The notes under the pieces: model-generated
The model's input: only the letters and a program-made list of their open reading frames with translations
Database searches by the model: none
Told to the model about the DNA's origin: nothing
Shown here: one piece after another, positions 26,347 through 35,516 of the stretch
How the letters are laid out: the number at the start of each line of letters is the position of its first letter
How positions within the stretch are numbered: the first letter of the stretch is position 1
Source of the DNA: Akkermansiaceae bacterium
Lineage (GTDB): Bacteria; Verrucomicrobiota; Verrucomicrobiia; Verrucomicrobiales; Akkermansiaceae
Reading direction: 5' to 3'
Assembly (NCBI GenBank): GCA_013041925.1
Contig: JABDRB010000001.1
Location: forward strand, 71,750 to 135,749
Length of the DNA stretch: 64,000 nt
Position numbers and translations under genes: made by a program

Positions 26347-27435
26347 ATGTTTCGGGGGATGTCTGGCAGGTTGCTGCTGATGATTTCCCGCAAAAAAATT
26401 CATTATCCTGCAACACAGTGGCTGGGCCAGTATCTATATCACTTTAAAAGGTATTCCCAAATTCCTTTGGTCTATGATGACTTGTTGAGATTTACGGGAG
26501 CAGTTCCCTATGAAGACCCGCACGGCAAGGAAACGCTTTGGCTGACGGTGATGTATCCCCAGGAGGTGATGCAGGAACTGAGGCCGCAGCTGACCAAAAT
26601 TTATACCGAGCTTAAGGTGGGTGGCGACACCGCCCATCATGAACATCTGACGGTTGATCGTATCGACTTTGGTGAGTTTGGGAACTCACGGCCATTTCGC
26701 ATCCGCATTACCAATCAATATAATGACAACTCGGATTACTATTATGTCAAACATGCCGATGCTTCACGGATTTATGGTTTGGAGCTGGAGCATATCCTTT
26801 CGCCGAACAGGATTAACTATTTGGCGCGGGGAAACACGTTGATTGAAGAACATATCGCAGGGGTTCCTGGAAATGTGTTTATAGAGAAATATCTATCCCG
26901 GACCGACTTGAACCGCGTGCGGGTGGCCAAGGAATTTGTTAAATTTAATGAGCGTTGTTTTATTCGATTGTTAGGTGATATGCGATCGGTGAATTATGTG
27001 TTGGATATCACCCCAGATTTTGAGTCGACGCAGTATCGGGTGCGACCGATTGATTTTGACCAGCAGTCGTATCAGGGACGGGCGAAAACTTACATGGCGT
27101 ATCACTTTGATAGTAACAAGCAAGTGACGCGTATGAGTTTTCGCCAGATGAACCGCAAGACGATTGCGCAGTATGCTGAGGAGGAGCGCACGCAGATGTC
27201 ACGCCGTGCGTCCGTGGAAAAAAAGAGGTTCCAGTCGTTGTTAGCATCGATGGCTCGTGAAGAGCTGGCGCCGGCAGAGCATGTGGATCGGTTAAAAAAA
27301 GGCTTGGGTCGTATCCACGGCAGTGATGTTTTTAAAGACTGTGAATCAGTGGGTGAGCTCACCAAGCTTCACATTGAATACATGCTCTACGATCCAGATT
27401 TTTCTTATAACAGGAAGAAGAGGATGTTTGGGTAG
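26347..27435 (+). CDS. Unrecognised protein with kinase-like motifs
   Basis: 362 residues from ATG 26347, which has GGTGGAG 11 bp upstream; ATGs at 26359 and 26380 are alternatives. I do not recognise a named family with certainty. Visible motifs fit an atypical protein kinase or aminoglycoside-phosphotransferase fold: K135 in YYYVKHADASRIYGLELEHI, a hinge-like LIEEHIAGVPGNVF, a catalytic-loop-like GDMRSVN (D211, N216, the D-x4-N spacing of kinases) and IDFD (D236, 20 residues on, like DFG). I recall similar uncharacterised proteins in Bacteroidota. The cytoplasm is likely as no signal peptide is seen. It is divergent from cas3 by 327 bp; any link to CRISPR is only positional. Confidence 0.7.
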   Translation: MFRGMSGRLLLMISRKKIHYPATQWLGQYLYHFKRYSQIPLVYDDLLRFTGAVPYEDPHGKETLWLTVMYPQEVMQELRPQLTKIYTELKVGGDTAHHEHLTVDRIDFGEFGNSRPFRIRITNQYNDNSDYYYVKHADASRIYGLELEHILSPNRINYLARGNTLIEEHIAGVPGNVFIEKYLSRTDLNRVRVAKEFVKFNERCFIRLLGDMRSVNYVLDITPDFESTQYRVRPIDFDQQSYQGRAKTYMAYHFDSNKQVTRMSFRQMNRKTIAQYAEEERTQMSRRASVEKKRFQSLLASMAREELAPAEHVDRLKKGLGRIHGSDVFKDCESVGELTKLHIEYMLYDPDFSYNRKKRMFG

Positions 27436-27438
27436 CGA

Positions 27439-28551
27439 TTATTGACAGCGAGAAAGGATGGTAAGCATGTAGCCGGTGCCGTAGGCGTAGTGGTAGTCGT
27501 AGAGCGGGAAGTCCCACCATGAGCCATTTTTCTCCTGTTTGGGGATGAGCAGGGTGGCAAGTTTCTGTTTCCATGCGCCGCGTTCGTTTTCCGGCAGCAT
27601 GAGGATGCATTCACTCGCGTAGTAGTGGCCGTAGTAGTAGAAGTAGCCGGCGACCTGGGCAGGCGCTTCGTGTGGGATTGGTCGTTTGCGGCCGTGATCG
27701 AGCCAACCGTTGCGGTCGAAGAGACGCTGCAACCAGGTGCGAAGGACGTCGTTTGTGATGGCATCGTCGCCGAAGGCGCGCAGAGCGGCATTACAAACTT
27801 GAGAGCGGCCGAGCGATCCGGCAGGGCGATTGATGAGGGAGCGTGGTCGGTAGCGGAAGCCACGTGAGTAGACGTAGGAGAAGTCGGGTGTGCGCTGCTC
27901 TTGAAGGCATCGGACGGCGCGGTTGGTGAGGGATTGGGGCAGGGTGATGCCCATGGTGTGGGCAGCGTCATACATGGCGAGCATCACGGTGCCGGTGGTG
28001 AAGCTGGTAATGGTGCCGCTGGGTTTCTGGGTGACGCCATCAAAATCATAATACCCCCAGCCACGGTTGATGTCTTCGTCGTGCTCGAGGTAATGAATTT
28101 GGATGAGTGCCTGACGTTTGTATTCGGCGCGTTGCGCCGGGTCACGGTGGTGACGATAGAGTGAGGCGAGTGCACGTAGGCCGTAGGCGTGCCCCCAGAT
28201 GTTGTAGTTGGCGCGGCGGGTGATATTGCGCGTTTTGGGTAGGATGTTGAGCAGCCAGGCTTCGCCTTTGCGGATGGCGTCGAGGGTCGCAGGGCGTTGG
28301 TCTCGGCATTCTAACAACCCTTGCAGGGCGATGCTGCTGCTGGCGATGAGATAACCTTGGTGGGCGTCTGGGAGGGGAGCGTAGATATTGAGGCCTTTGG
28401 TCCGTGTGGGGCCGCCCCACGAGCCGTTAATATTTTGGTGTCCGATGAGGAAATCGACACCGCGGGTGATTGCGGCATCGATATCCGGTGCCGCCCCCGA
28501 GGTGGGGGTGGTGGCCACGGCAAGTGCCGTGAGGATGACGATGAGCTTCAT
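27439..28551 (-). CDS. Secreted squalene-cyclase/prenyltransferase-repeat protein
   Basis: 370 residues from ATG 28551, giving a signal peptide (LIVILTALAVATTPTSGAA). The rest is an alpha/alpha-toroid type protein with QW-like repeats (INGSWGGP at the start, NGSWWDFPLYDYHYAYGTGY at the end) and repeated aromatic helices (NYNIWGHAYGLRALASLY, NRGWGYYDFDG). The DxDD motif of squalene-hopene cyclases is not seen, so it is more likely a non-cyclising relative. Such exported relatives occur in Planctomycetota and Verrucomicrobiota without known function. It begins 46 bp after the adaptor stop on the same strand. Confidence 0.75.
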   Translation of the reverse strand: MKLIVILTALAVATTPTSGAAPDIDAAITRGVDFLIGHQNINGSWGGPTRTKGLNIYAPLPDAHQGYLIASSSIALQGLLECRDQRPATLDAIRKGEAWLLNILPKTRNITRRANYNIWGHAYGLRALASLYRHHRDPAQRAEYKRQALIQIHYLEHDEDINRGWGYYDFDGVTQKPSGTITSFTTGTVMLAMYDAAHTMGITLPQSLTNRAVRCLQEQRTPDFSYVYSRGFRYRPRSLINRPAGSLGRSQVCNAALRAFGDDAITNDVLRTWLQRLFDRNGWLDHGRKRPIPHEAPAQVAGYFYYYGHYYASECILMLPENERGAWKQKLATLLIPKQEKNGSWWDFPLYDYHYAYGTGYMLTILSRCQ

Positions 28552-28597
28552 GGCGGAATCTGAGCTTGGTTTGTTGCTGGGGAAGTAGATGGATTTT

Positions 28598-29998
28598 TTA
28601 TTCAACAATCACCTGATCTTTTACGAGACCTTGGGTGATGACCACCCAATCGTTGTTGGATCGTCCTATTTCCACCTTGCGGCTGGTGGTTTTTCCATCG
28701 GCGAGCTTCACGTTGACGGTATACGTGCCGTCGTCAGTGTGGGTGAGGTATTCTGTGGGGATTTTCAGAGCGTCCTTGATGGCGTGTGAAATGATCTTGG
28801 CGGTCGCTTTCATCCCAGGAACGACGTGGAGGGAGGCGGATGTGTTAGGTTTGAGGGTGGCACGGAATGAGCCGTCTGTCTCGGGGTAGGTGTTGATGTG
28901 GGTGAGGCTGACGGGGAAACTCTGGTAACGATTGAGCTCGGTGGTGGCGGATCCGTTAGCGCCACGGGTGAGGGCGGAGAGGTTGGGTGCCTCGGTGAAT
29001 GCGCTGAGAACGAGAGGGGTTTTATGCGGGATGAACGTCATCAGGGTGGTATGGGCGGGGATTTTCCCACCGACCTTGAGGGATTTGACGGCGGTGGTTG
29101 GGGTCCATTTCCCCTGCTTCATCTTGCCGTAATAGATGACGCCGTCGGCGGGGGCCGTGATCTGCATCATGGCGCGATCGGCTTTCATCTGTAAGAGGTT
29201 CTTGGCGGTCTCCTTGTCGTCGTGGATGGCTTTTGCGACGGCGATACGTTTTTGGGCGAGTTCGCGCGGGAGGGTTTTTTGTGCCGAGGCGTGCGAGATA
29301 CGTGAGTCCTCAGCGGCACGTTGGTGGGATTTGAGTTTGCGGGGAATGGTTGTTTTCAGGGTGTGGGCGGCTTCGATTTGGGTGGTTTTGAGGGTAAACC
29401 GCGCATGGTCGACGGCGTTGCGTGTGCGGGTAAGGATGATCTCTTCGGTTTCCTCGGTTTTGTTGTCCTCACCGTACATTTTCTTGAGTTGTTTGAGTTC
29501 TTCGATTTGATACGCGAGTCGACGCTCGGCGCTTTGGATCGAGCGTTGGCTGGTTTCGATTTCGATGGCGTGGCCGATTTGGGTGTACCACGTGAGGGAT
29601 TCTTGATCTTCGCTGGCCTTGCGGGCGGATGTGGCGAGGCTGCGTGGTGTGGTGATTTCGAGTTGGGCTAGGTCGTGCTTGGCTTGGTCGAGCGTTAGGG
29701 CGTCGGCCTTGCGGGCTTTTTCGGCTGCGGCGATCTGTTGGTCGAGCTGGCGGGAATCGATGCCGATGAGTGGGTCCCCTTTTTTGACATGGGTGCCATG
29801 GGGGACGAGCTGGGTGACGATGAAGTCCGTCCACTTTTCAGGTTGGATGGCAATGGCTTGTGAGTGTGCTGGGAGGAACACCGCGTCGAGGGTGGTCACG
29901 ATCTTGAAGGGTTTGGGCTCGACGGTGTATTCGCCGGCTTGGGCAAGGGACGTGAGACTGAGAAGCGGCGTCAGGCAGATGATCAGGGAGTGGCGCAT
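28598..29998 (-). CDS. HlyD/RND-type periplasmic adaptor protein
   Basis: 466 residues with a signal peptide (IICLTPLLSLTSLAQAG). A split biotin-lipoyl domain is visible as LVPHGTHVKKGDPLIGIDSR near residue 65 and ITAPADGVIYYGKMKQGKW near residue 290, with a long helical hairpin between. A beta-barrel/membrane-proximal domain ends at LVKDQVIVE. Adaptors of this kind bridge an inner-membrane pump and an outer-membrane channel. No permease or TolC-like gene lies in the window, so the partner is elsewhere. It lies between a spermidine-synthase-like gene and a secreted cyclase-like gene. Confidence 0.85.
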   Translation of the reverse strand: MRHSLIICLTPLLSLTSLAQAGEYTVEPKPFKIVTTLDAVFLPAHSQAIAIQPEKWTDFIVTQLVPHGTHVKKGDPLIGIDSRQLDQQIAAAEKARKADALTLDQAKHDLAQLEITTPRSLATSARKASEDQESLTWYTQIGHAIEIETSQRSIQSAERRLAYQIEELKQLKKMYGEDNKTEETEEIILTRTRNAVDHARFTLKTTQIEAAHTLKTTIPRKLKSHQRAAEDSRISHASAQKTLPRELAQKRIAVAKAIHDDKETAKNLLQMKADRAMMQITAPADGVIYYGKMKQGKWTPTTAVKSLKVGGKIPAHTTLMTFIPHKTPLVLSAFTEAPNLSALTRGANGSATTELNRYQSFPVSLTHINTYPETDGSFRATLKPNTSASLHVVPGMKATAKIISHAIKDALKIPTEYLTHTDDGTYTVNVKLADGKTTSRKVEIGRSNNDWVVITQGLVKDQVIVE

Positions 29999-30052
29999 GG
30001 TGGTGATGGGAAAATTGAGAGTGGAGCGGCTCTGTGCGAGTTGGCGGGTGGA

Positions 30053-30736
30053 TTAGAAGGATTTTTTGCGGGCGAGCCAGATGGTGTGGGTCCGGCGTTT
30101 GCTGCCTTTGTGGGCCGCCGCGACGGCGTTTTCGCTGACATCGAAGCCGGCTTTACGCAGGGTTTTGGTGAATGTTTTGTCGGAGCGGGCCGACCACACC
30201 GCAAGCAGGCCGCCGCCTTTGAGGGCAGATTGAATCTCACGCAGGCCTTTAAGTGTGTAAAGGCTGTTGTTGTTGTTGCCGTGGAAGGCAGACGGGCCGT
30301 TGTCGACATCGAGGATGATGGCATGGTAATCGCCTTGGGATTGACGGATGAGCTTTTGGACAGGTTGAATCTTGATGGTGATCCGCGGGTCATCGAGCAG
30401 ACCTGGGTTAAGGTGGGCAAGGTGGGTCCGGTTCCAATCGACGATCGTTGAGGTCAGCTCGGCCACGGTGAACTGGACGCGTTTCCCTGGCAGGGCTTGG
30501 GCGGCAGCGGCGAGGGTGTATCCCATACCGAGCCCGCCGATGAGGATTTTCGGTTGGTTGACGGGGGCAAAGGGCTGGCATGCGAGCTGGGCGAGGGTTT
30601 CCTCTGACCCGTGGGAGAAGCTGGTCATGAGCTGTTGGCCTTGGGAGCAGATCATGTAGGTGCCATCGTGTTCAATGAGCTCGAGGGATTCGCCTTCGGG
30701 GGTGGTCGCCTCGGCAATTTTTTGGTTGGGTTTCAT
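30053..30736 (-). CDS. Spermidine-synthase-like (PABS fold) protein
   Basis: 227 residues from ATG 30736; an upstream in-frame ATG at 30832 would overlap the divergent TM2 gene. It has a Rossmann methyltransferase fold: ILIGGLGMGYTLAAAA is the nucleotide-binding glycine loop, followed by VAELTSTIVDWN and AIILDVDNGPSAF. It resembles the spermidine-synthase-like subgroup lacking the N-terminal domain and probably not making spermidine itself. It may use S-adenosylmethionine; substrate unknown. Upstream of the adaptor on the same strand with a 54-bp gap. Confidence 0.8.
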   Translation of the reverse strand: MKPNQKIAEATTPEGESLELIEHDGTYMICSQGQQLMTSFSHGSEETLAQLACQPFAPVNQPKILIGGLGMGYTLAAAAQALPGKRVQFTVAELTSTIVDWNRTHLAHLNPGLLDDPRITIKIQPVQKLIRQSQGDYHAIILDVDNGPSAFHGNNNNSLYTLKGLREIQSALKGGGLLAVWSARSDKTFTKTLRKAGFDVSENAVAAAHKGSKRRTHTIWLARKKSF

Positions 30737-30811
30737 AGGGTGATATGGGCCGGAAGAAAGTGTTGGGATTGTGGCTTGTGGTGTGTGTGAATGATGTGCT
30801 ATAAGCGAGTT

Positions 30812-31138
30812 ATGTCTGACGATCAACAACAACCCGAAACACCTGTGCCGCCCGTAGCTCAGGAAACGCCACCCGCAGCCGCACCCAGTAGCGGAGGAGC
30901 GGATAAGAAGTTACTGGCAGGAATCCTTGGTATTCTCATTGGGTCCTTAGGGATTCATAAGTTTGTGCTGGGATATCAGAAAGAGGGGCTGATCATGCTC
31001 TTGGTGACGGTTCTGACCTGTGGATTCGGCGCAATGGTGATGGGAGTGATTGGCCTCATTGAAGGCATCATGTATCTCACCAAATCGGATGAGGAATTTG
31101 TGCGTCTTTACGTCACCAATCAAAAACCTTGGTTCTAG
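30812..31138 (+). CDS. TM2-domain membrane protein
   Basis: 108 residues from ATG 30812 (a longer in-frame start at 30791/30794 lacks support). The N-terminus is a Pro/Ala/Gln-rich disordered region (residues 1-30). Two hydrophobic segments follow in TM2 arrangement: LLAGILGILIGSLGIHKFVL, then YQKEGLIMLLVTVLTCGFGA and MVMGVIGLIEGIMYLTKSD. The GxHKFYLG-like motif (GIHKFVLG) is the TM2 signature. Function is unknown in bacteria. Divergent from the spermidine-synthase-like gene; followed by a strong terminator. Confidence 0.9.
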   Translation: MSDDQQQPETPVPPVAQETPPAAAPSSGGADKKLLAGILGILIGSLGIHKFVLGYQKEGLIMLLVTVLTCGFGAMVMGVIGLIEGIMYLTKSDEEFVRLYVTNQKPWF

Positions 31139-31171
31139 GCTTTTAAGATAACGTTGCTTTAATTTAACCAT

Positions 31172-31207
31172 AAAAACCCCACCGAGCAGAATCGGTGGGG
31201 TTTTTTT
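31172..31207. terminator. Bidirectional intrinsic terminator
   Basis: Stem AAAAACCCCACCGA / TCGGTGGGGTTTTT with a six-base loop, with the T-run extending to seven residues on the + strand and a matching A-run giving a T-run on the minus strand. It lies between convergent TM2 and dapL genes (34 and 31 bp from their stops), so it probably serves both. Confidence 0.92.
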
Positions 31208-31237
31208 GTGATGGGATGGCGCGTTGTTGGGGTTATA

Positions 31238-32461
31238 TTACAACGCTGCGATGCGGCGGCAGACCTCCTCAACATTTTCGCGGGTATTGAATGAGGAAAT
31301 GCGGAAGTAGCCTTCGCCGGCGGCACCGAACCCTGCGCCAGGCGTGATCACCACTTGGGCGTCCTCGAGCATTTTATCGAACATGCCCCAGGAGTCGGTT
31401 CCTTCTGGGCACTGGACCCAGACGTAGGGCGCATTTTCACCGCCGAAGACGGTGAGGCCGGCGCTCGTGCAGGCATTTCTAAGCAGGGTGGCATTGCCCA
31501 TGTAGTGGGTGATCAGGGCGGCGACTTGGGTTTTACCCTCGGGTGAGAAAATGGCGGCGGCACCGCGCTGAACCGGATAGGATGCACCATTGAATTTGGT
31601 GGATTGGCGACGGTTCCAGAGGGCGTGCAGTGCGACTTCCTCGCCGGTGGTGGCGGTGACGGTCAGTGATTTGGGTATCACAGTGTAGGCGCAGCGGACG
31701 CCGGTGAATCCCCCATTTTTAGAAAACGATCGGAACTCGATGGCGCAGGTGTGAGCGCCGTCGATCTCGAAGATGGAGCGTGGCACGGACGGGTCCTGAA
31801 CAAATGCCTCGTAGGCGGCATCGTAGAGGATGATGGCGTCGTTGGCCTTGGCGTAAGCGACCCATGCCTCGAGCTGTGCGCGGCTGGCGGTGGTGCCGGT
31901 CGGGTTGTTCGGGTAGCAGAGGTAGATGAGGTCGACTTTTTCCTCTGGGATGGCGGGCATGAAATCATTGTCGGCGGTGCACGGAAGGTAAACGAGCCCC
32001 TCGTAGGCGCCATTGTCATCGGCCTCGCCAGTATTGCCTGCCATGACGTTGGTATCAACATACACTGGGTAGACGGGGTCGGTGATGGCAATTTTGTTCC
32101 CTTTGCCAAAGATCTCGAGGATGTTGCCGGTATCGCATTTCGAGCCGTCTGACACAAAGACCTCATCGGCGGAGATGTTGAGCCCGGTGAATTGGTTTTC
32201 GACGATGGCATCGCGCAGGAAGCTGTATCCTTGCTCGGGGCCGTAGCCGTGGAAGGTCTCGGCTACGCCTTGTTCATCGATGGCGTCGTGCATGGCATCA
32301 CGGACGGCTTGCGGGAGTGGTTCCGTGACGTCGCCAATACCGCAACGGATCAGACGATCTGTTTTCTCGGGGTTGGCATCGGTCCATGCGGTGACACGGC
32401 GGCCAATTTCTGGAAAGAGGTAACCGGCTTTGAGTTTGAGGAAGTTTTCGTTGATGTGCAT
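31238..32461 (-). CDS. dapL: LL-diaminopimelate aminotransferase
   Basis: 407 residues beginning [20 protein letters not shown], the DapL signature, then [15 protein letters not shown] and [12 protein letters not shown]. It is a fold-type I PLP enzyme; the Schiff-base lysine is in [10 protein letters not shown] (about residue 245), with [15 protein letters not shown] and CYPNNPTGT typical of the family. It converts tetrahydrodipicolinate directly to LL-diaminopimelate, the lysine/peptidoglycan shortcut used by Chlamydiae, Verrucomicrobiota and plants. Monocistronic, ended by the 31172-31207 terminator. Confidence 0.96.
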   Translation of the reverse strand: MHINENFLKLKAGYLFPEIGRRVTAWTDANPEKTDRLIRCGIGDVTEPLPQAVRDAMHDAIDEQGVAETFHGYGPEQGYSFLRDAIVENQFTGLNISADEVFVSDGSKCDTGNILEIFGKGNKIAITDPVYPVYVDTNVMAGNTGEADDNGAYEGLVYLPCTADNDFMPAIPEEKVDLIYLCYPNNPTGTTASRAQLEAWVAYAKANDAIILYDAAYEAFVQDPSVPRSIFEIDGAHTCAIEFRSFSKNGGFTGVRCAYTVIPKSLTVTATTGEEVALHALWNRRQSTKFNGASYPVQRGAAAIFSPEGKTQVAALITHYMGNATLLRNACTSAGLTVFGGENAPYVWVQCPEGTDSWGMFDKMLEDAQVVITPGAGFGAAGEGYFRISSFNTRENVEEVCRRIAAL

Positions 32462-32524
32462 TGTGGTAGAACTTGAGAAGTGATTGAGAAGTTGGGAGGT
32501 GGCTCGTTGGGGTGAGCGGGTGAG

Positions 32525-33343
32525 TTAATGAATTTGGCGATTTTTGCGGCGGGAGAGGATGATGATGGCGGTAACGATAGAGAGGAAAATGACGGCGATG
32601 ATGGCGAAGCCGGTCATGAGTCGCTCGAACATCGGCTCTTTGTCCTCGGGGGGAGCTCCAGGTGCGGTGTAGTCGGGATGGGTGTGGAGAACAAGGGCGT
32701 TATTTTTGATTTCGACGGCGGAGAGGCGTTTGAAAATAGGCCCGAGCTCCTTGTCTTCATGCAGTGGGCGCAGCAGCGTTTCGGAGATGAATTTTTTAAA
32801 CTCATCGGGGATGTCGCCTGGTTGATCCGCACGGATTTCGGTAACGCGGGGGAATGCGGCGCCCTCGACGAGTTCGGGGACCACGGTGATGGAGCCATTG
32901 AGGTAGCGCATCTCGTCGCTGCCCATCCGTGCTTTCACGGGGTAGGAGATATCGGCGGCGATGTGGCCGTCCTTGATGGCGGAGATCGAGAGGTTATGGC
33001 GGTGGGGTTTGAGCATCACAAACGTGGCGATGGCGAGGTTCATCTCATCGGCATTGAGCGTGATCTCGGCTTCCTCATGGGTTTCGATGTGCTGCCTAAA
33101 TCCGACAAGTTTAGCTTCCAGCGCGGACTGGGCAGCCTCCCTGCCTTGGGTGTCGGCCAACTCAATGGCCTTGGGTTCCACCTCGGTAAAGGCTGCGATG
33201 GTGTCCTTGACCTTGAAATACGTCCAGATGGTGAATGCGAGCATGCAGGCGGCTAGGGTGCCGGCGATGATAAAAATCGAGCATCCCGCAAAGGGGGAAA
33301 ATTTCCCTGTGCCTTTTTCGGGGTCTGAATGTGCGTCAGCCAT
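32525..33343 (-). CDS. Unrecognised protein with two membrane segments
   Basis: 272 residues. An N-terminal hydrophobic segment (CSIFIIAGTLAACMLAFTIW) and a C-terminal one (MTGFAIIAVIFLSIVTAIIIL, then a basic RRKNRQ tail) flank a roughly 200-residue domain, so the protein probably spans the membrane twice with the domain outside the cytoplasm. No known family was recognised. It lies 63 bp upstream of dapL on the same strand and could be co-transcribed with it. Confidence 0.7.
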   Translation of the reverse strand: MADAHSDPEKGTGKFSPFAGCSIFIIAGTLAACMLAFTIWTYFKVKDTIAAFTEVEPKAIELADTQGREAAQSALEAKLVGFRQHIETHEEAEITLNADEMNLAIATFVMLKPHRHNLSISAIKDGHIAADISYPVKARMGSDEMRYLNGSITVVPELVEGAAFPRVTEIRADQPGDIPDEFKKFISETLLRPLHEDKELGPIFKRLSAVEIKNNALVLHTHPDYTAPGAPPEDKEPMFERLMTGFAIIAVIFLSIVTAIIILSRRKNRQIH

Positions 33344-33447
33344 GGCAGGGGGGTAGGTGTTTTTGGGTAGAATTGACAGGATTTTTCAGAATTTCTTAGG
33401 GGCCTGGGTTATTTTACGTTTGGAGTTTGGGGCAGAGGGTTTAGAAC

Positions 33448-34548
33448 ATGGGCGTGTCAAAGATTCTTGTAGGCCTTTCTGGAGGTGTTGATTCCGCTGT
33501 CGCTGCTGCTCTCTTGCTTGAGCAGGGGCATGAGGTGGCGGGTGGCTATATGAAAAACTGGATCAATGACGACGGCATTGCTGGCGACTGTCCGTGGGAG
33601 CAGGATGTCGATGACGCCCATGCGGTAGCCAAGACGCTGGGTATCGAGTTTCGCGTGGTGGATTTGATGAATCAATACCGTGATCGTATCGTGGATTATT
33701 TGTTGGCAGGCTACCGTGATGGTATTACGCCCAACCCCGATGTGTATTGCAACCGTGAGATGAAATTTGGTGTGTTTCTGGACTATGCGCTGCAGCAGGG
33801 GTTTGAAGCGGTTGGCACCGGTCATTATGCGCGCCGGCGGGAGAGGTCAGATGGCACGGCTGATATCTTACGAGGAGCTGACCCGAATAAGGATCAAAGT
33901 TATTTTTTGGCCTTGATGGAGCAGAAGCAGGCGATGCGTGCACGTTTCCCGTGTGGCGAGATGTTAAAGCCGCAGGTGCGCGAGGTTGCGCAACGATTCA
34001 ATCTTCCTGTGGCGGGTAAAAAAGACAGTCAGGGGATTTGTTTTATCGGAAATATCAAGATGGCCGATTTTTTGAGCCATTACGTCCCCGATCATCCAGG
34101 TGATATTGTGGATTGTGATGGTAATGTGTTAGGTGGGCACCGTGGGCTGCATCTTTATACCCTGGGGCAGAGAAAAGGCCACGGCGTGGCGTCACCACGT
34201 GAAGGCATGGCCTACGTTGTTGTCGGCAAAGATCCCGAAAAGAATCATTTGGTCGTGGGATGGGATCAATCGGATACACCTGGTCTCTACGTTCAAAGAT
34301 GCACGGTCGGATCGGTATCGTGGGTGAATCGAGCGATCACATCCGTGTGTAAGGTAGAAGCCCAACCGCGATATCGATCGAAAAGTGAGCCGGTGACGGT
34401 GACTCCGCTGGATGAGGGGAAACTTGCGCTGGAATTTGTCCGACCTCAGCGTGCGATCACGCCAGGTCAGATCTGCGCGTTTTACGAAGGTGGCACCTTG
34501 TTAGGGGGTGGGGTGTTTGAATCCGTGAATGATGAGCCTGCGAGATAA
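33448..34548 (+). CDS. mnmA: tRNA-specific 2-thiouridylase MnmA
   Basis: 366 residues. The N-terminal PP-loop motif GLSGGVDSAVAAALL binds ATP. The catalytic cysteines are in DVYCNREMKF (about residue 100) and GICFIGNIKM (about residue 197), the Cys pair used in sulfur transfer. QGFEAVGTGHYARR is also conserved. It thiolates U34 of tRNA-Lys, -Glu and -Gln wobble positions. Likely co-transcribed with the xerC/D-type gene 30 bp downstream. Confidence 0.97.
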   Translation: MGVSKILVGLSGGVDSAVAAALLLEQGHEVAGGYMKNWINDDGIAGDCPWEQDVDDAHAVAKTLGIEFRVVDLMNQYRDRIVDYLLAGYRDGITPNPDVYCNREMKFGVFLDYALQQGFEAVGTGHYARRRERSDGTADILRGADPNKDQSYFLALMEQKQAMRARFPCGEMLKPQVREVAQRFNLPVAGKKDSQGICFIGNIKMADFLSHYVPDHPGDIVDCDGNVLGGHRGLHLYTLGQRKGHGVASPREGMAYVVVGKDPEKNHLVVGWDQSDTPGLYVQRCTVGSVSWVNRAITSVCKVEAQPRYRSKSEPVTVTPLDEGKLALEFVRPQRAITPGQICAFYEGGTLLGGGVFESVNDEPAR

Positions 34549-34578
34549 CATGCGCATGAGCAGAGGAGACCTGATGGA

Positions 34579-35496
34579 ATGAGCGTGGCAAGTGACGATG
34601 TGGAAGCGTTTTTGGAGTTTCTGAGAGTGGAACGGAATGCCTCGGTGCGCACATTGAGAAATTACAGCCATGCCTTGAATGTTTTTCTGGAGTGGAGAGC
34701 GGATGGGTTTACCACTTGGAGAGATTGTTCGGCGGATGATTTCCGGGCGTATCTTTTTGAGCTGATGAAACGTGAGCTGGCGCGGACGACGATCCGTTTG
34801 CGGTTTGCGGCGATGAGGTCATTTTACAAATTTCTCGTGCATCGTCGTGGCTTGGGGGCCAGTCCGTTGGTGGATGTGCAGTTGCCGAAGCTGGAGCGGA
34901 ACTTGCCAGTGGTATTGACGCAAGCGCAGATTGAGCAACTCTTAAACATGCCGATGGTGATGGTGCCGGACGCCCGGGCGCAGCCGTGGCAAGCGGCGCG
35001 TGACGTCGCGATCCTCGAGCTTTTCTACTCCAGCGGTCTGCGTGTTTCCGAGCTCGTTGAGTTGGATGTGTGTGATGCGGATTTTCTCTCAGAAACGTTG
35101 CGTGTGATGGGTAAGGGGAACAAGGAAAGGATGGTTCCGATTGGAACCTACGCGATGGCGGCCATCCAGAAATACCGTCAACAAGCGAGCGTCCACAATG
35201 GCCCTCTGTTTATTAATAAAAATAAGAACCCTGAAAAGAGAAGACTGTCGGCACGCTCGGTCCAGATGCTACTCAAAAAATACCTCGCGGCCACGGATAT
35301 CGGTTTTGATGTAACACCTCACAAATTACGGCATACTTTCGCTACGCATATGCTGGATCATGGTGCCGATCTGCGTAGCGTGCAGACATTGTTAGGTCAT
35401 GCGTCGCTTTCAACCACGCAGATCTATACACACGTCACTAAGGAGCGTATGCGCGAAGCCTACGATGACGCGCATCCGAGGGCGGGTGACGAGTAG
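34579..35496 (+). CDS. XerC/XerD-type tyrosine recombinase
   Basis: 305 residues, normal XerC/D length. The N-terminal SAM-like core-binding domain (LEFLRVERNASVRTLRNYS) is followed by the catalytic domain. Active-site residues are R in GLRVSELVEL (about residue 153), HKLRHTFATH (about 248), LGHAS (about 271) and the nucleophile Y in IYTHVTKE (about 281), all in order. It probably resolves chromosome dimers at dif or acts as an integrase; no att or dif sequence was identified here. Which of XerC or XerD it is cannot be told without alignment. Confidence 0.93.
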   Translation: MSVASDDVEAFLEFLRVERNASVRTLRNYSHALNVFLEWRADGFTTWRDCSADDFRAYLFELMKRELARTTIRLRFAAMRSFYKFLVHRRGLGASPLVDVQLPKLERNLPVVLTQAQIEQLLNMPMVMVPDARAQPWQAARDVAILELFYSSGLRVSELVELDVCDADFLSETLRVMGKGNKERMVPIGTYAMAAIQKYRQQASVHNGPLFINKNKNPEKRRLSARSVQMLLKKYLAATDIGFDVTPHKLRHTFATHMLDHGADLRSVQTLLGHASLSTTQIYTHVTKERMREAYDDAHPRAGDE

Positions 35497-35516
35497 GGCT
35501 GACGGTGGCGGCATGT

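Noticed and set aside
26172-26447. 91-residue open frame before the kinase-like gene
   Set aside because: It overlaps the better-supported gene out of frame and shows no recognisable features.
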